Assembly (NCBI GenBank): GCA_023525715.1
Contig: CM042009.1
Location: 132,556,211 to 132,620,210 of the forward strand
Length of the DNA stretch: 64,000 bases
Direction: 5' to 3'
Source: Cichorium intybus
Taxonomy: Eukaryota; Streptophyta; Magnoliopsida; Asterales; Asteraceae
The position numbers were made by a program, and so were the translations under genes. The stretch's first letter is position 1; the number at the start of each line of letters is the position of its first letter. Positions 12,395 to 32,379 of the stretch are shown piece by piece. The notes under the pieces were generated by a model. That model did not search any database. It was not told where the DNA came from and saw only the letters and a program-made list of their open reading frames with translations.

Positions 12395-13635
12395 TTCGTA
12401 GATGATTTTTAAGTTATTGAACGGTATCTTAAAATCTAATAAGAATATATAAAATTAAAAGAAATATGAAACAATATTGAAAGACCCATTATACATATAA
12501 TTCGAGGAAAATCTCATAATTACACATATATTTAGGAAAGCTTGTTTCACATGATGAAGTTGTATATTTTACATTAAATTTTGTAATAGAAATTTTCTTT
12601 AATTTGATTATTACCTTTTCCATATTGTTTTTAAACTGATTTATTAGCATTTTTTTATATTTTTTAAACAAGTTTATCATCAATATATTGCCAATTTATA
12701 TCGTGGATTATAGATTTATAAGATTGAAAATATTAAATTTATTTTATGATCGGAGTTATGAATTGTAATAAAGGTTAAGGATTTTAATTAATAGTGTTTA
12801 TAAAAAACAGAGTAAGTAAGAGAAAATGTCGTATTTTTAATAAAAATGAAATTATACACAATATAGTTCATGATGAATGTATATTAATTGTGTTTTTCAA
12901 ATTAGTATTAAAATGATATTATACATAAAAACCCAAAAACATAAATAATTGAAGGATTTACTTATTTACAAAAAATTTGAAGGATGAGTTGATTATAAAT
13001 AAGATAACGCTATATAAATTTATAGAATAACAAGATACCATCTAGGTTTTATTGTCTCTTGAAATTTTATCATCACAATAATGTCATAGAAATTCATTTC
13101 TTATACTTAAAATATCGAGAACTTAATAAATACTATTTTGTAGAATTACAATTCTTGTCATGAGGAACCTTAAACCTTTAAGGTTTCCAATAGAGGAAAG
13201 TACATATACAAATATCATGTCCTAAATTAGGATGTGACCAACATTCTCCAACGCCACCATTGTTTTTTTGAACACATTATTGACGACAAGCATCTAGATT
13301 GCAACCGTTAGGATCCAACAAATCTCTACATCTTTCTTGTCCACTAACCATCGAAACTCCAACTAAAATTGGAAAACCATAAACACAAAAAATATAAGTT
13401 CGTGATAAAGATAGACGTAAATTACATGAATGTATTAATTCCATAATCATGATTATAAAATTCCATAGATGATGATTTTTCAAGGATAGGATCTACAAAT
13501 CATTTGGATTGTATCAACACGTATCATAAGAACGTGTTATATTTTAAGACAAAATGGATTTTATTGTTTGATATTAAAAGGTATTCATAATGAACTTTGA
13601 TAAATATGTATTATCAAATTATAGTAAAACGTTGG

Positions 13636-17268
<3,633 letters not shown>

Positions 17269-18712
17269 TTGGAACATAATTAGTTAGATAAAAAGTTGAC
17301 AAACCTGCGATAACAATAAGAATGAATAACAAGTAAGAGTTTGTAAGATTGACAATGTATATGCATGCAGAATCACTTGGTATCACTTGAATGCGTAATT
17401 TGTAAATGATTACGCTTTATGGATCAATCGTCATATAAATAGACCAATACTATTTTCGATTTCTTTTTTCTTTTAATTCACATATGTAAAATATGATAAT
17501 TTAGTAAATGGAATCAATTAATGCAAAAACAAATTCCAAATATAACATTTTACTCCAATCATTTAATTTGCATACAATTAGAGCTCAATGAAACTTTGAA
17601 ATTTTGAAATATTAACATTATTTAAAATATCAGTAAATTTATATATAAGAAAATAATTTTTAACAATTGAAGTTTAGTTCAAAAAAATGTTGAGAAATTA
17701 GAAATTTGTGTATAGACTTCTTGACATAATATATATTCAAGGCAATACATATATTTATTTTGAATGTTTAACATTTATATTGTTTTTATTTTTTTATTAT
17801 TATTTGTAGTTATCATCATATCTAAGAATATCAACTCGATTAACCATTTCTATGGAATGTTCGTATATAATAAAGTGTGTATTCGATACACATATTTATG
17901 CTTTTCATTTTTAATAGTTTTTTTAATATAGTTCTCTTTTTGTTTTATAGTTTTTATCATGAATTTATTACATTTAATAATTAATTTATTTTCTTTTAAT
18001 TATATTTTCAAAGATGATGATATACATTCAATGATATATGTATGTTTCTATATACCCACAACCATGCACATATACATATACATATACATATATAGATGAA
18101 ATAACAATAATGAAAATAATTTAGCCTTTTTCAATATTCTTTTTGTTCTACAAAAAAAGAATTAAATTCGAATGTATGTTTTTAATTCCATGCACGAGCA
18201 AGAATATATCCAATGTGATGATATATTTTAAGTCTTTTTGTTAAATATTTGCTTATACATTTTTTCTTATTTATAAAGCTCGAAAATGAAAAACAATTTA
18301 AAAAGATCGAAGAGATATTGCATATATATAAGTATATGTATACTAGAGACAACAATAATAGAAGAAGTACTTGTTTCAACATACTCAATGAATGATTTAA
18401 GATAGCAAATTGTTCACTTTTAGAATTTCTTATGATAATGATCCATGAAAGCATGCATTTGAAAACATTGTGGATGGCATTACAATCTATTTGAATAGGA
18501 ATAAATCTTGGATGATGATATGAGTCAAACTGGATTTAAATAACGAGTCATTTTTTTCATTTGTTTCAATCTGCTCATATTATAATATTTCATAGTTCTT
18601 GAAAATTATCTTTCAAATAATATATCGTCAAATAGATTATTTCATATTTCTAACCATGATAATTATAAGAAAATAGAACACATGTAACCTAGAATTCCAT
18701 CTTGTTATAGTA
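17269..18712. repeat. Segmental tandem repeat, unit 3 (truncated)
   Basis: Third unit, colinear with 9938-11345 and 13631-15080, breaking off at about 18712 after GAATTCCATCTTGTTATAG. It holds the exon-1 relic and upstream region of DEFL relic B but no further exon 2. A 90-codon frame at 18182-18454 is shared with unit 1 but not conserved as protein. Confidence 0.88.
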
Positions 18713-18920
18713 TATAATTGAATGAATAATGACATTACATTGATGTAGACGGTCTTAATGGCCAGATGGCCTATCCGCTACTTTAATGTCAATTACATTT
18801 AAAGATGTCCTCGATCCTTTGCTTCGATGTCAATTACTAGTAATTTTGGATATTCTAAAATTTTGATAATGGACTTTGATATTTGAATCCGTGTATAAAA
18901 CTTGAATATTAAATCGGCCA
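18713..18920. other. Spacer
   Basis: Short unassigned spacer between the array and two small inverted-repeat elements. Confidence 0.5.
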
Positions 18921-19162
18921 AATTACAAAAGAAAGCTATATTTTATAATTTTTTTCTAGTTTAACCATCAAGTTTTCATTTGTTCTAATAAGACCATCTA
19001 TTTTTGGAAAAAGTTTTAACCCGACCATTATGACCTAAATAAGCTGATAACAATTGCTTCGATGATACTTTTTTTTTTACCATAGATGGTGGTTTTTTCC
19101 GAATCTTACAAATTGGTGATTAAACCGAATTTTTAACAAAATATAATGTTTTTTTCGTAATT
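18921..19162. mobile_element. Small inverted-repeat element, copy 1
   Basis: Starts AATTACAAAAGAAAGCTATA and ends in TTTTTTTCGTAATT, with inner TTTAACCATCA mirrored by TGATTAAACC. It is followed after 33 bp by a second, similar element. About 240 bp, non-coding. Confidence 0.6.
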
Positions 19163-19195
19163 AGTTGTAGATAATATATATATTTTAATTTAAAT

Positions 19196-19430
19196 AATTA
19201 CGAAAAAAACATTATATTTTGTCAAATTTTATGGTTTAATCATTAATTTTTTATTTGTTCTAACAAACCGCCAATTTTTGGAAAAAAAAATTAATCCGAC
19301 CATTATAACCTGAAAAACTGGTAACAATGACTTTCATGAAACATTTTACCAACAATTGGTGGTTTTTCTATATCTTTTAAAATTTGATGGTTAAACCGAA
19401 TTTTTGACAAAATATAATTTTTTTTAATTA
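19196..19430. mobile_element. Small inverted-repeat element, copy 2
   Basis: Starts AATTACGAAAAAAACATTAT. The interior (TTTGTTCTAA, CCAATTTTTGGAAAA, CCGACCATTATAACCT) repeats copy 1 in the same orientation. Its right end TTTGACAAAATATAATTTTT mirrors its left end. MITE-like. Confidence 0.6.
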
Positions 19431-21900
19431 CCACTATTGGATCCAATATCTGAAATTTAATATTTTATTTTCATCGTTTGCTAATTACAACCAACTATAC
19501 ATACTCTTAAGTAACATAAATTATTTGAATGGACAAGCCATTATCCCATTAACATAGATAATACGTATAAACATTGCAATTTGACCGAGGAAAGAATTAT
19601 AATTTAAATTACTTTTGGGATCAACATGATGAATTCCAATGTCAAATTCATCTATTGCTAACCTGTAAGATAAGTTTGGAAAGCATTATATTGTTTTGGT
19701 TAATAATATAGTTCGTATAATAATATTCCATTGGTTGGTTTCCTTGTTCTCGGTGGTTGGTTTTATAAGCAAATTGACATTATATTAATGTCCTTAAAAT
19801 TTGACAACAACATATTTTCAATTCTTTTTATTTATGCGATGTTTTATAAATACAAAAGTAATAAAATTAAATCGCCATGTCCTTAAAATCTTGATTCGAG
19901 GGTGTGCACTGAATAACTAAACTAAAATATCAGACTAATGCGCCTATCTATCTAAATATGTAAAGTAAGATAATATAAAAAGTTTAAAAAATCTACATAT
20001 ATTTTGGATTTCGGATAAATAAATATCTGAAAATCAATAAAGATACTATCAGAATCTGAATCCAAACAACTTTTAGATAAGATTGTCATAGATATTACCA
20101 TGACTGCTTGGACGAAACAAAAGAGATTGGACATATTTGGCATACAATTTTTCAGAGTTTTTGGAAGCATTTAAGTTTTATCTTTTAGAAAAAAACTCGA
20201 TGAAAAGAAAAATCTTCGTTTGGAGAAAGGAACTTTTAACTTTTAGTTTTAATAAAACGCTTCTAACCCAAAAGCTATTTCAAGTAGCTTTTGGGAACAT
20301 TTAACGTTTAGGTTTTGATTTTTGTATTATTTTATACTTCTAAAAGCTAACAACTACTTTTGTCAAACACTTCTGTACCAATAAAAGCGACAGTTAACAG
20401 TTAACAGCTAACAACTACCAGCTAGTTCTGTCGAACACGCCTACTGTCAAAAAAAGAAAAGCATGTCTTGCTCATTAACATCATGAAAATATTCAGCCAA
20501 CTCTCTTACGAGCTTGTGCTAGTAAGAGTCTATTCACCATGTATTTTGCAAACATGATATTTACAAAATTCCTTTAATTTTACGGAATTACTTAATAAGG
20601 GTTAATAAGAGTTTGTTAAGATTCTTTGACCATATCAACTTGTATTTATAATACTTTGTATAATTCTTAACATTGTCAGCAAAGTCAATTTCATTTATGC
20701 CGTTACAAATAATTGAAATGCTATTTCATGCCACCTAAATTGGTTGACCATATTTTATTGCATCTAATTCCTTTTCTTCGGACATTTTAGTTCATTCCAA
20801 AGAAAATTGTGTGAAACTAAACGCAAACGGAAAGAATTTAATGTTCACATGGGTATCTATTCTTATATAAAAGTTTGACTGTTAGTCAAAACAGTCAAGA
20901 GTTTTATAGATTAATCTTTATAGAAAACCTTTTTATAAAATATGAAGAATCAAGGTTGATACTGAAGTTCTAGGAATTTGCAAACAACTCCTTCAAGTAA
21001 AACAAACGACAGAAGATAGAATCAAGGAATATTCTAGGAATTTTATCATTCCAAAAAGAAACACTAGTGATTTCAAATATAAATAGATGAAGAGTTTAGC
21101 CATTTCAATTATATCGGAGTCTAGTACAGAAGTTGTTATTTAACTCGTTCTTAGTTTTCGGATGTTTGTGAAATTATAATATTATATTATAAAAGAAGAC
21201 TAGCTTCAAAAGAAGCAAAGAACAAGACAATGGAAGAAAGTTTTGTCCTTGCCAAGAAATGGATAGTCTGGTTTAAATACGAGGGGACCTCATGTAAATC
21301 AACAAGAATGCAAGGTTAGATTATTATTGAGGCTTTTATATTGTAAATTGTATAAAAATAACGGGGTAATTTGTTAATATCACTATCAATGTAAGCAACT
21401 CATGGAGTCATAGTGTGATGTTCATGATCGTTTCAACATTAATTCCATTTTGATTTCCCAAACCCACTGCGTTTTCTCACCATTTTAGTTATATACACAA
21501 AAAATAACTTAATGTACATGAAACACATAAAAAACGTCACGAATTATTAAAAACAAAAATTTAGTATAAAAATAAATATTTTTGATAGTTCCATGGAGAC
21601 AGATTGATTCATACTTTTTAGAAAGTTACAACGTACAACCAAAACTGCTTGTTACCCAAAATAAATATTTTAAAACTTAAAGTTTATTTGGTAGCATCTG
21701 AATGATTCATAGGTTTAAACTATTAATAAACTCTGAATAAAAAAAGTTTTTAGGTTAAAAGACATATGTGTAAGTTTTTTTTTTTTTTTTTTTTAAAAAG
21801 ATTGGTTCCGATATATATTTCAGCTTAATGGCTTAATGGTTTAGAGGCTCGTTAAGAGGCTATGGTCAATTAAGAGGTAAAAATTTTACGAAACAAATGC
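19431..21900. other. AT-rich spacer with possible small MITE
   Basis: No gene is recognised. At about 20209-20442, GCTAACAACTA and CAGTTAACAGTTAACAGCTAAC near a CTGTCGAACACGCC end, and a central pair CCAAAAGCTA / TAGCTTTTGG, resemble hAT-type MITEs. Ends and target duplication are not convincing. The rest is featureless. Confidence 0.35.
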
Positions 21901-21901
21901 T

Positions 21902-21932
21902 CTGAATGGTTAAGAGCCTCTTAACCATTCAG
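21902..21932. other. Perfect 14-bp palindrome with 3-nt loop
   Basis: Arm CTGAATGGTTAAGA at 21902-21915 and its exact reverse complement at 21919-21932, loop GCC. It lies in a small region rich in AAGAGGCT/GGTTAAGAG words (about 21820-21950), probably a tiny inverted-repeat transposon. Confidence 0.9.
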
Positions 21933-22198
21933 ATTAAGAGACTATTAACCAGCTGAGTCTAGAAACTAGGTCAACTTAGGAAGCCGAGTTTCCTACCTCT
22001 GACTGCTGAGACTATAGTCCATTGCCAACATGCTTTAAAAATATTCTGCCTAACTACTAAACAACTTACCACATCATCACTTAAGAATATATAGTTTGTC
22101 TAACAATTTATAAACCTTATATAAAAAATGCATTGGGATATCACAAAATATATATAACATTTTCCTCCTTATTGGTGACATGAATACAAAACCTCCCT

Positions 22199-22240
22199 TT
22201 GGGGTGGGGGCGGGGGCGGGGGTGGGGTAAGGGGGGGGGG
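22199..22240 (+). repeat. G-rich tract, potential G-quadruplex
   Basis: Seven runs of four or more G separated by single T or C bases or TAA, in about 42 bp. By composition it meets the usual G4 pattern (four runs of three or more G with short loops). No gene lies nearby. Confidence 0.85.
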
Positions 22241-23734
<1,494 letters not shown>

Positions 23735-24225
23735 AATGATCATATGTGTACAAAAAAACATAAGTGATTAAATGTATGTAACAAAATTCATTACCCGTAT
23801 AAGTCATTATCCCATATAAAGAGTTTAAAAATAAATTTCATAGACAAGTTTCCTTTTGTATGTTATTTCAAACATCTTTAAAACGAGAAAGAATAACAAA
23901 AAAGATAATAAAAGATAGTTTCTCATTATATACCCTTTCAATTATGAATATTGATGTGACCGGATGAACATTAAATTATAATGATCATATGTGTAAAAAA
24001 AAACATAAGTGATTAAATGTATGTAACAAAATTCATTACCCTTATAAGTCATTATCGCATATAAAGAGTTTAAAAATAAATTTCGTAGACAAGTTTCATT
24101 TTGTATGTTATTTCAAACATCTTTAAAACGAGAAGGAATAACAAAAAAGATAATAAAAGATAGTTTCTCATTATATACCCTTTCAATTATGACTATTGAT
24201 GTGACCGGATGAACATTAAATTATA
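23735..24225. repeat. 245-bp tandem duplication, two near-identical copies
   Basis: AATGATCATATGTGTA starts at 23735 and 23980, and the copies end in GTGACCGGATGAACATTAAA. They differ at only a few bases by eye (for example ACCCGTATAAG versus ACCCTTATAAG). Recent and non-coding. Confidence 0.92.
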
Positions 24226-24393
24226 TAATTGTATATAAATATAGTGTCGCTTTTCAATAAAGAAGAGAGGTTTGTTCCAACGGTATTGATTCCATTCTAT
24301 TAAAAGAGTGGTTGTGAGTTCGATTTTTGCAGGTTGCACTTTGGTTTAAGCTTTGTTTTCTTAGCTTGGAGATATTCTCCATTTATTATTTAA

Positions 24394-24422
24394 ACTAGAC
24401 GAATCCTCGCGCGTTGCGCGGG
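24394..24422 (-). mobile_element. Helitron-like 3' terminus (minus strand)
   Basis: On the minus strand a GC-rich hairpin (CGCGC / GCGCG, loop AAC) is followed about nine bases later by CTAG and then T. That is the Helitron 3' hallmark: a hairpin 10-12 bp from CTRR, inserted before T. The element would extend to the right of this point. The 5' TC end was not located. Confidence 0.6.
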
Positions 24423-27140
<2,718 letters not shown>

Positions 27141-27176
27141 CTCCGCTACAATGTGCGAGGGTTTACAAACCCTAGT
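27141..27176 (+). mobile_element. Helitron-like 3' terminus (plus strand), degenerate
   Basis: CCGCTACAATGTGCGAGGG, a decayed GC hairpin, is followed by TTTACAAACC and then CTAG-T. The layout matches the terminus at 24394 but in the opposite orientation, with a weaker hairpin. Confidence 0.45.
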
Positions 27177-27417
27177 TTGATATACATCATAATTCAATTC
27201 TTGTGAGTAACCTTTGATAAATTTGCAAACTACAAGAAACCAACAATCTAGTAAATCTATTTTATTACGCTTTCATTTAAATTTGTTTTATAAACATATT
27301 TCGAAAATTAATGTTTTGAGATTTATACTTGAGCTGACATGTGCCAAAATGTTTCTTTCGGAGTATAGATCTCGAAACATCCATCTTGTCAATTTATCAT
27401 GGTCATTAAACTATACA
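27177..27417. other. Spacer
   Basis: AT-rich flank of the following MULE-like element. No gene recognised. Confidence 0.5.
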
Positions 27418-27426
27418 TTTAAATTA

Positions 27427-29219
27427 GGGTAAATTACAAATTTGGTCCCTACAAGTTTGGTCCATATGGTTTGCATGAAACCGTGGATTAGTTCTAGTAT
27501 TGAAAATCTCACATTCCTATCCATGTGATATACATTTTTTATAGTTTTGGTCCCTAATACATATAAAAAGACATAATTATCCTTTTTATTTCTTTATTTC
27601 TTTCATTTTCTTTTAACATTTTCTTAATCTAACAAATAAAAAAAAGAAAAAACCCACCCCACCCGACTAACCCCCATATCTCTCTCTCTCTCTCTCTCTC
27701 TCTCCACCACCCAGATTTATGGTTTTGTTCTTCAAAACTCAAGACACATTCAAGGAAACACATACACAATCAAGCCAATCATATATACTAACCAAATAAA
27801 TTCTTTCAAATCCATCACTGAATCATTTTAGCAGCATAGTAGCGATGTATTTGGTTGTCTCTAAAACACCTATTTTCAAGGACGGATCCATGAATTATTA
27901 CTAGGGGATGCATCCAAAAAAAATTTCCCGGATAGAAATCCTAGCTTGAACATCTTTTGGTAAACTTTTCTGATTTTGCTGCAATTTGTCCTTATTTTGT
28001 AAAAACAATAACTAGTTCTAAAAATGTCGTATGAGGTTGAGGTTGGTGCCAAAAGTTTCGTATTGGAGTTTAGTATCTTTGGTTAGTTGAGCCTGAAAGT
28101 TGAATATGAACATAAGTAGTGTGAAAAGATTCATTTCTCACTGATCATTTTGGGTGAGTCTGTTTTGTGGTCATAACTTGTAAAAATCATATCAAATCAA
28201 GGAAAAAACATTAGAATACGAATTATATATCCACGCGAAGCTAAGAGTATGAACTATATGATAGAGTCGCCCGAAAGTTGAGCCGGTGCAAGGGCACACC
28301 CTGGAACCCCCTTGAATCCGCCCCTGCCTATTTTTATTGATGTAAAAATGCTTTGAGGATACACGTCGTTGGTTTAAAGACAACAAGTTAAACATCTCAA
28401 ACATGCATGACACCAAATTCTAATCATGATGACTTCAAAATTGTTCAGGGAATAAGTAATAAAATAACATCCTATCGTGTAAGTCTATTATGTATTAGTG
28501 ATTTCATGTGTGCTTCTCCATGGTGTTATTTCTATATATGCATGACGTTGATGGTTGTATGCGATAGGAAATAAATATGAAAACAACATTCTTCTTCTTT
28601 ATCCCCTTTGTTATCCTATTATGCTAATATATTCGGTGGACTATTCTCTAATTTAGTCCCACGACCTAGTTGTAACACATTCATTCGCTGACTATATTGG
28701 CTGCGGTAAATTAGTCCGCAACAGAGATATGCCGACCGATAACGTAGAAGGGAGAAGCAGTGGTGAAGCATGTGCAATGGTTACAATTTTAATGAGAAAA
28801 GAGACAGAACGGTGGGACATTCAGGGACTAGGTGGTTAAAGGCAATGGTTGTGGTTTTATTTTATGATGATGGTTTGTGGTGTTATGGGTTTTACGTGGT
28901 GGTGAAGGTGTGATGGTGGTGGTGTTTAGGGGATGTAGAGAGGGAGAAATAGAGACATTGTAAGTAGCAGCGATGATGGTGCTGTTCGGTTTTGAAATTG
29001 CCTTCCTTCCAACCACAACCCACTTCGTATGAATGCTAGAAACATCGATTTTGAGAAATGAGGATGAGTGTGCTTGAAAGTGACACAACTATTCAGTCTA
29101 TTCTAAGGTGGTGGGTGGTTGAAGGAGGTAAACGACAATGGTAGGTGGCGTAGAAGGGGAAAGATCGTTGACTGCCGAGCTTCTTGAAAGAGAGAACGAC
29201 TATTTATGGGTGGTTAGTT

Positions 29220-29292
<73 letters not shown>

Positions 29293-29488
29293 TTTCTAAT
29301 TATTAGATTAAGTAAAGGTTAAAAGAAAATGAAAAAAGAAATAAAACCGGTGTAAGGTGTTTTTATATAGACTACAGACCAAAACTGTAAGAAAATGCAT
29401 ACAATAGGGACAAGAATATGAGATTTTCAATACTAAGATTAATCCGTAATTTTGTACAAACCATAGGGACCAAAACTGTAAGTTACTC
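27427..29488. mobile_element. Non-autonomous Mutator-like element with about 270-bp TIRs
   Basis: The left arm from GGGTAAATTAC (27427) is mirrored by the right arm ending GTAAGTTACTC (29488). Both arms share GTATTGAAAATCTCA, TTTTGGTCC, TTTCATTTTCTTTTAAC and even a (CT)n / (GA)n microsatellite at their inner edges (27679-27704 and 29222-29290). The flanks are 9-bp direct repeats with one mismatch: TTTAAATTA (27418-27426) and TTCAAATTA (29489-29497). Long TIRs plus a 9-bp duplication is the Mutator signature. No transposase is seen; an 86-codon minus-strand frame at 28828-29088 lacks MULE domains. Confidence 0.85.
27877..28326. mobile_element. hAT-like non-autonomous element nested in the MULE
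   Basis: Ends CAAGGACGGATCC (27877) and GAATCCGCCCCTG (28326) are imperfect inverted repeats of the CAGGGGCGGATC type common in plant hAT MITEs. The flanking 8-bp duplications are identical: CCTATTTT at 27869-27876 and 28327-28334. 450 bp, non-coding. It inserted after the MULE. Confidence 0.9.
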
Positions 29489-29497
29489 TTCAAATTA

Positions 29498-31612
29498 ATA
29501 TAAAGCTAGAGATCTTTATTTGAACATATATACCCAACTAAAATTTAATATATGAAATTTTCCTACAGACAAAACAAAATAACCCTTTCACTAACGCCCT
29601 CCTTAATTTGTAGCTTTTGTTGTCTTGATTCTAGATCTCGATTTACTTTCTATTAGATATGAAGTCAATTTAATAGCTTATTGTTATCAAACTCATAATT
29701 ATAGGTCACATTAAAAAATCAATCCCCTTTTTTCGGTATTTGGAATTTTGTATAGATGTCACGTTCATAACTTATAACTAGGTCACCATTTAGCTTGCAG
29801 AAATCGTATCTAGACCTCTCTTTATCAACCTATTAAAACCTGAAACCATTATAAAAGATTTTCTGTAAAGCAAGAACCTTTGCCAACTTCTTTTCGCACA
29901 ATTGAATTCCTAACAACGACACTCAATACGTTCTTTCTTGCTACAAGTCTATCGTTGTACTAATACCATTTGCATCTATGAGATGCCATGAAGAGGAATC
30001 ATCCGTTTATATAAAAACCTACAAAGACAATTATGCATCAATTAGAAAGTGGAAACCGTTAAAGCAAGCTTTAAACATGGGCTTGGCTTATCGATTTTTA
30101 AGACTTTTTACAAAAATTCAACGACCATGACAAATGGATCCTAGTTTACCCCTAATATTGCCAATAGTTCACAATCGTTAGTAAAAAGAAATGCATGCAT
30201 TGGATGTTACCAATTTGCCCTTGTGAATTGTGATATTCATGGTGTATATAGTTGTTGCCTTTGTGGTGTAAAACCCACCCATGTTTATGTTAATGCTAAT
30301 ATCACATTACAAGCATTATTAATAACCCGACAATTTACTACTAAATCCACTTTTCCTCCACCAATAAAGGGATATCATATCTCATTCTTCCACAATAAAT
30401 TATGATAATTCTATTACAAAGATTCCATTTTAACCACGACGACGGTCTTTATAAAAACTATTTATTATTTGTTATCACAGTAACAATTATTGATAAAGCA
30501 TTGCTGGTACACAAACCCCAATCAAACTTATTCAAATAAAATTTCTTAGACTACGGTTCCGGAATCTCAAATATATGTCCTATTAACTGAATTATTAGGA
30601 ATATGTTAGTAGACTATGGTGTACCTATCACACCATTATATCATCATCACATAACATTACATTTAGTTTGGTATACCTATCACACCACACCATCTTTTCT
30701 AAATAAAAAGAATTCAATAATACTAAAAATGCTAGTTTGTTATTGGCAGTTTAAATATGAGTGGTAAAGTTTTTTTTCTTGAAAAAAATAATAGAGGTAA
30801 ATTGCTATTGGGTGTGCTCCTATGTGATCCAGATCACATTTCATCACATCACATTCCATCTCATCACAACAGGATGATGTTCACAGGTGTGATAAATGTC
30901 CACGTAGACATTACGATGGTTTCCTGATGAGTATTCCTCATCGTCTAAACATACAAGGAATTTGGAGTTGATCGTGTTGTTTTGTCGATTTTCCAAAGAA
31001 ACTATATATTCAAAAGACTAGCATTGGAAATCTTCGATATTTAATGTACAACCAATAACTATTATAAGTTAAACTATTTGTAATAACAAAATTGCTATAA
31101 GGTTATATAAGGGCGTTGAAATACTATTCCTGAATGACAATGAAGAAAAGATAAACAATCATTGACAAATTCGTGGAAAACAAGCATTGTATATGCATAT
31201 TATAAGACTTATATTTCTTTATAATATATTGTTACGTCACATGAAAAGTTATATGTTTATTCTTGTAACTTTAGATTATAACAGTTGTTAAACATTTATA
31301 CAAGTGGTATATAGCACCACAATATTGTTAGTGCACATCCCAATTTTTCCACCAATTTATGAACCATTTTATTTTGTATTTTTTTCTCTTGAAAGCAACT
31401 CTAAACCACTTTGAAAAGTAATTAAACAGATAGGATTAGCATTAAACAAGATTTATAGGTTCATGAATTATCTAATCCTTACATGCATTGGGTATGTTGC
31501 ACAACATCATTGACTTGGAGATAGAAATTATGTGACAATATAAATGATACCTTTGGCATGAAAACGACCCTTGGTTTCCGTACAAGATATTTATCTTTCA
31601 TATAATTTACCA
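29498..31612. other. AT-rich spacer, no gene
   Basis: No domain-bearing frame. The 60-codon frame at 30223-30405 has four cysteines but no known motif. Around 30820-30960, GATCCAGATCACATTTCATCACATCACATTCC-like words (split here at the recurring CACAT) suggest a small repeat element, unproven. Confidence 0.45.
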
Positions 31613-31727
31613 ATGGTACTTATCCATTCTTATGCAATTATGTCATTAACATGGTACTTATCCATTCTTATACAATTATGACATTAACATGGTACTTATC
31701 CATTCTTATACAATTTTGTCATTAACG
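31613..31727. repeat. 38-bp minisatellite, three copies
   Basis: ATGGTACTTATCCATTCTTA starts at 31613, 31651 and 31689. The units are near-identical. With three copies and no spacers, it is a simple tandem repeat. Confidence 0.95.
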
Positions 31728-32119
31728 TTTTGAATAATAGGGACTCATGGTACAAAGTTTTTGCTGTTCACTTTTTATATAACGTGAGCACCAAATTTAT
31801 TTTTTTATCCGACTTAATGGAATGCAGGTAGGCGGTAGTGAAATTTCTAGTCCGGTCTTCTTATCTATGGCAAATTTTAAAATCAAATAGTTATGATTCA
31901 AGTAAATGTTTTCTTGTTAATCCGGTATCTAAAATATGTTGAACAAAATATTGTCCGTAAATGATATCTTCAGAATATATACAATATAATTATAGGTAAT
32001 AGAGGGCATCATACAAGGGCTTAACTAGAAGTATCATTTAATACACTAATATCCCATAGAGTTTGATCGGGGGATTTTTTTCATACGTTAAAACTGGACC
32101 GAAAGTCAAAGAATAGATA
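31728..32119. other. Spacer
   Basis: No feature recognised before the retroelement relics. Confidence 0.5.
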
Positions 32120-32290
32120 TTATGAAAGCACATTGGTCAAGAAATCTGCATATAGGGATGTGTAGGATGCGTTGTGATCATGTATAAAGTGTGTATCAAT
32201 CTCAACATGCTTGGTTTGTCGATGCTAAACTGGGTTTAAGGACATGTATATGACACTAAGGTGTCACGATAGACTATGGTTTCTTTAGAT
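32120..32290 (-). pseudogene. Copia RNase H fragment
   Basis: The minus-strand translation contains SLNPV*HRQTKHVEID, matching the copia RNase H motif NPVFHERTKHIEID, then degenerates. It is separate from the longer copia relic at 34524-46330, which carries its own version of this motif. Very decayed. Confidence 0.5.
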
Positions 32291-32379
32291 GGTGAAGCGT
32301 AGAGCTCTCTAAGGAGGTTGCAGAGCTAGCACATTTCAACTATGTACCAACAGACAAGGTCCCATTGAACTCGTGATAG

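Noticed and set aside
28828..29088. 86-codon His/Thr/Pro-rich frame in the MULE-like element
   Set aside because: Low-complexity translation of GTGGTG-type repeats; no transposase or captured-gene domain.
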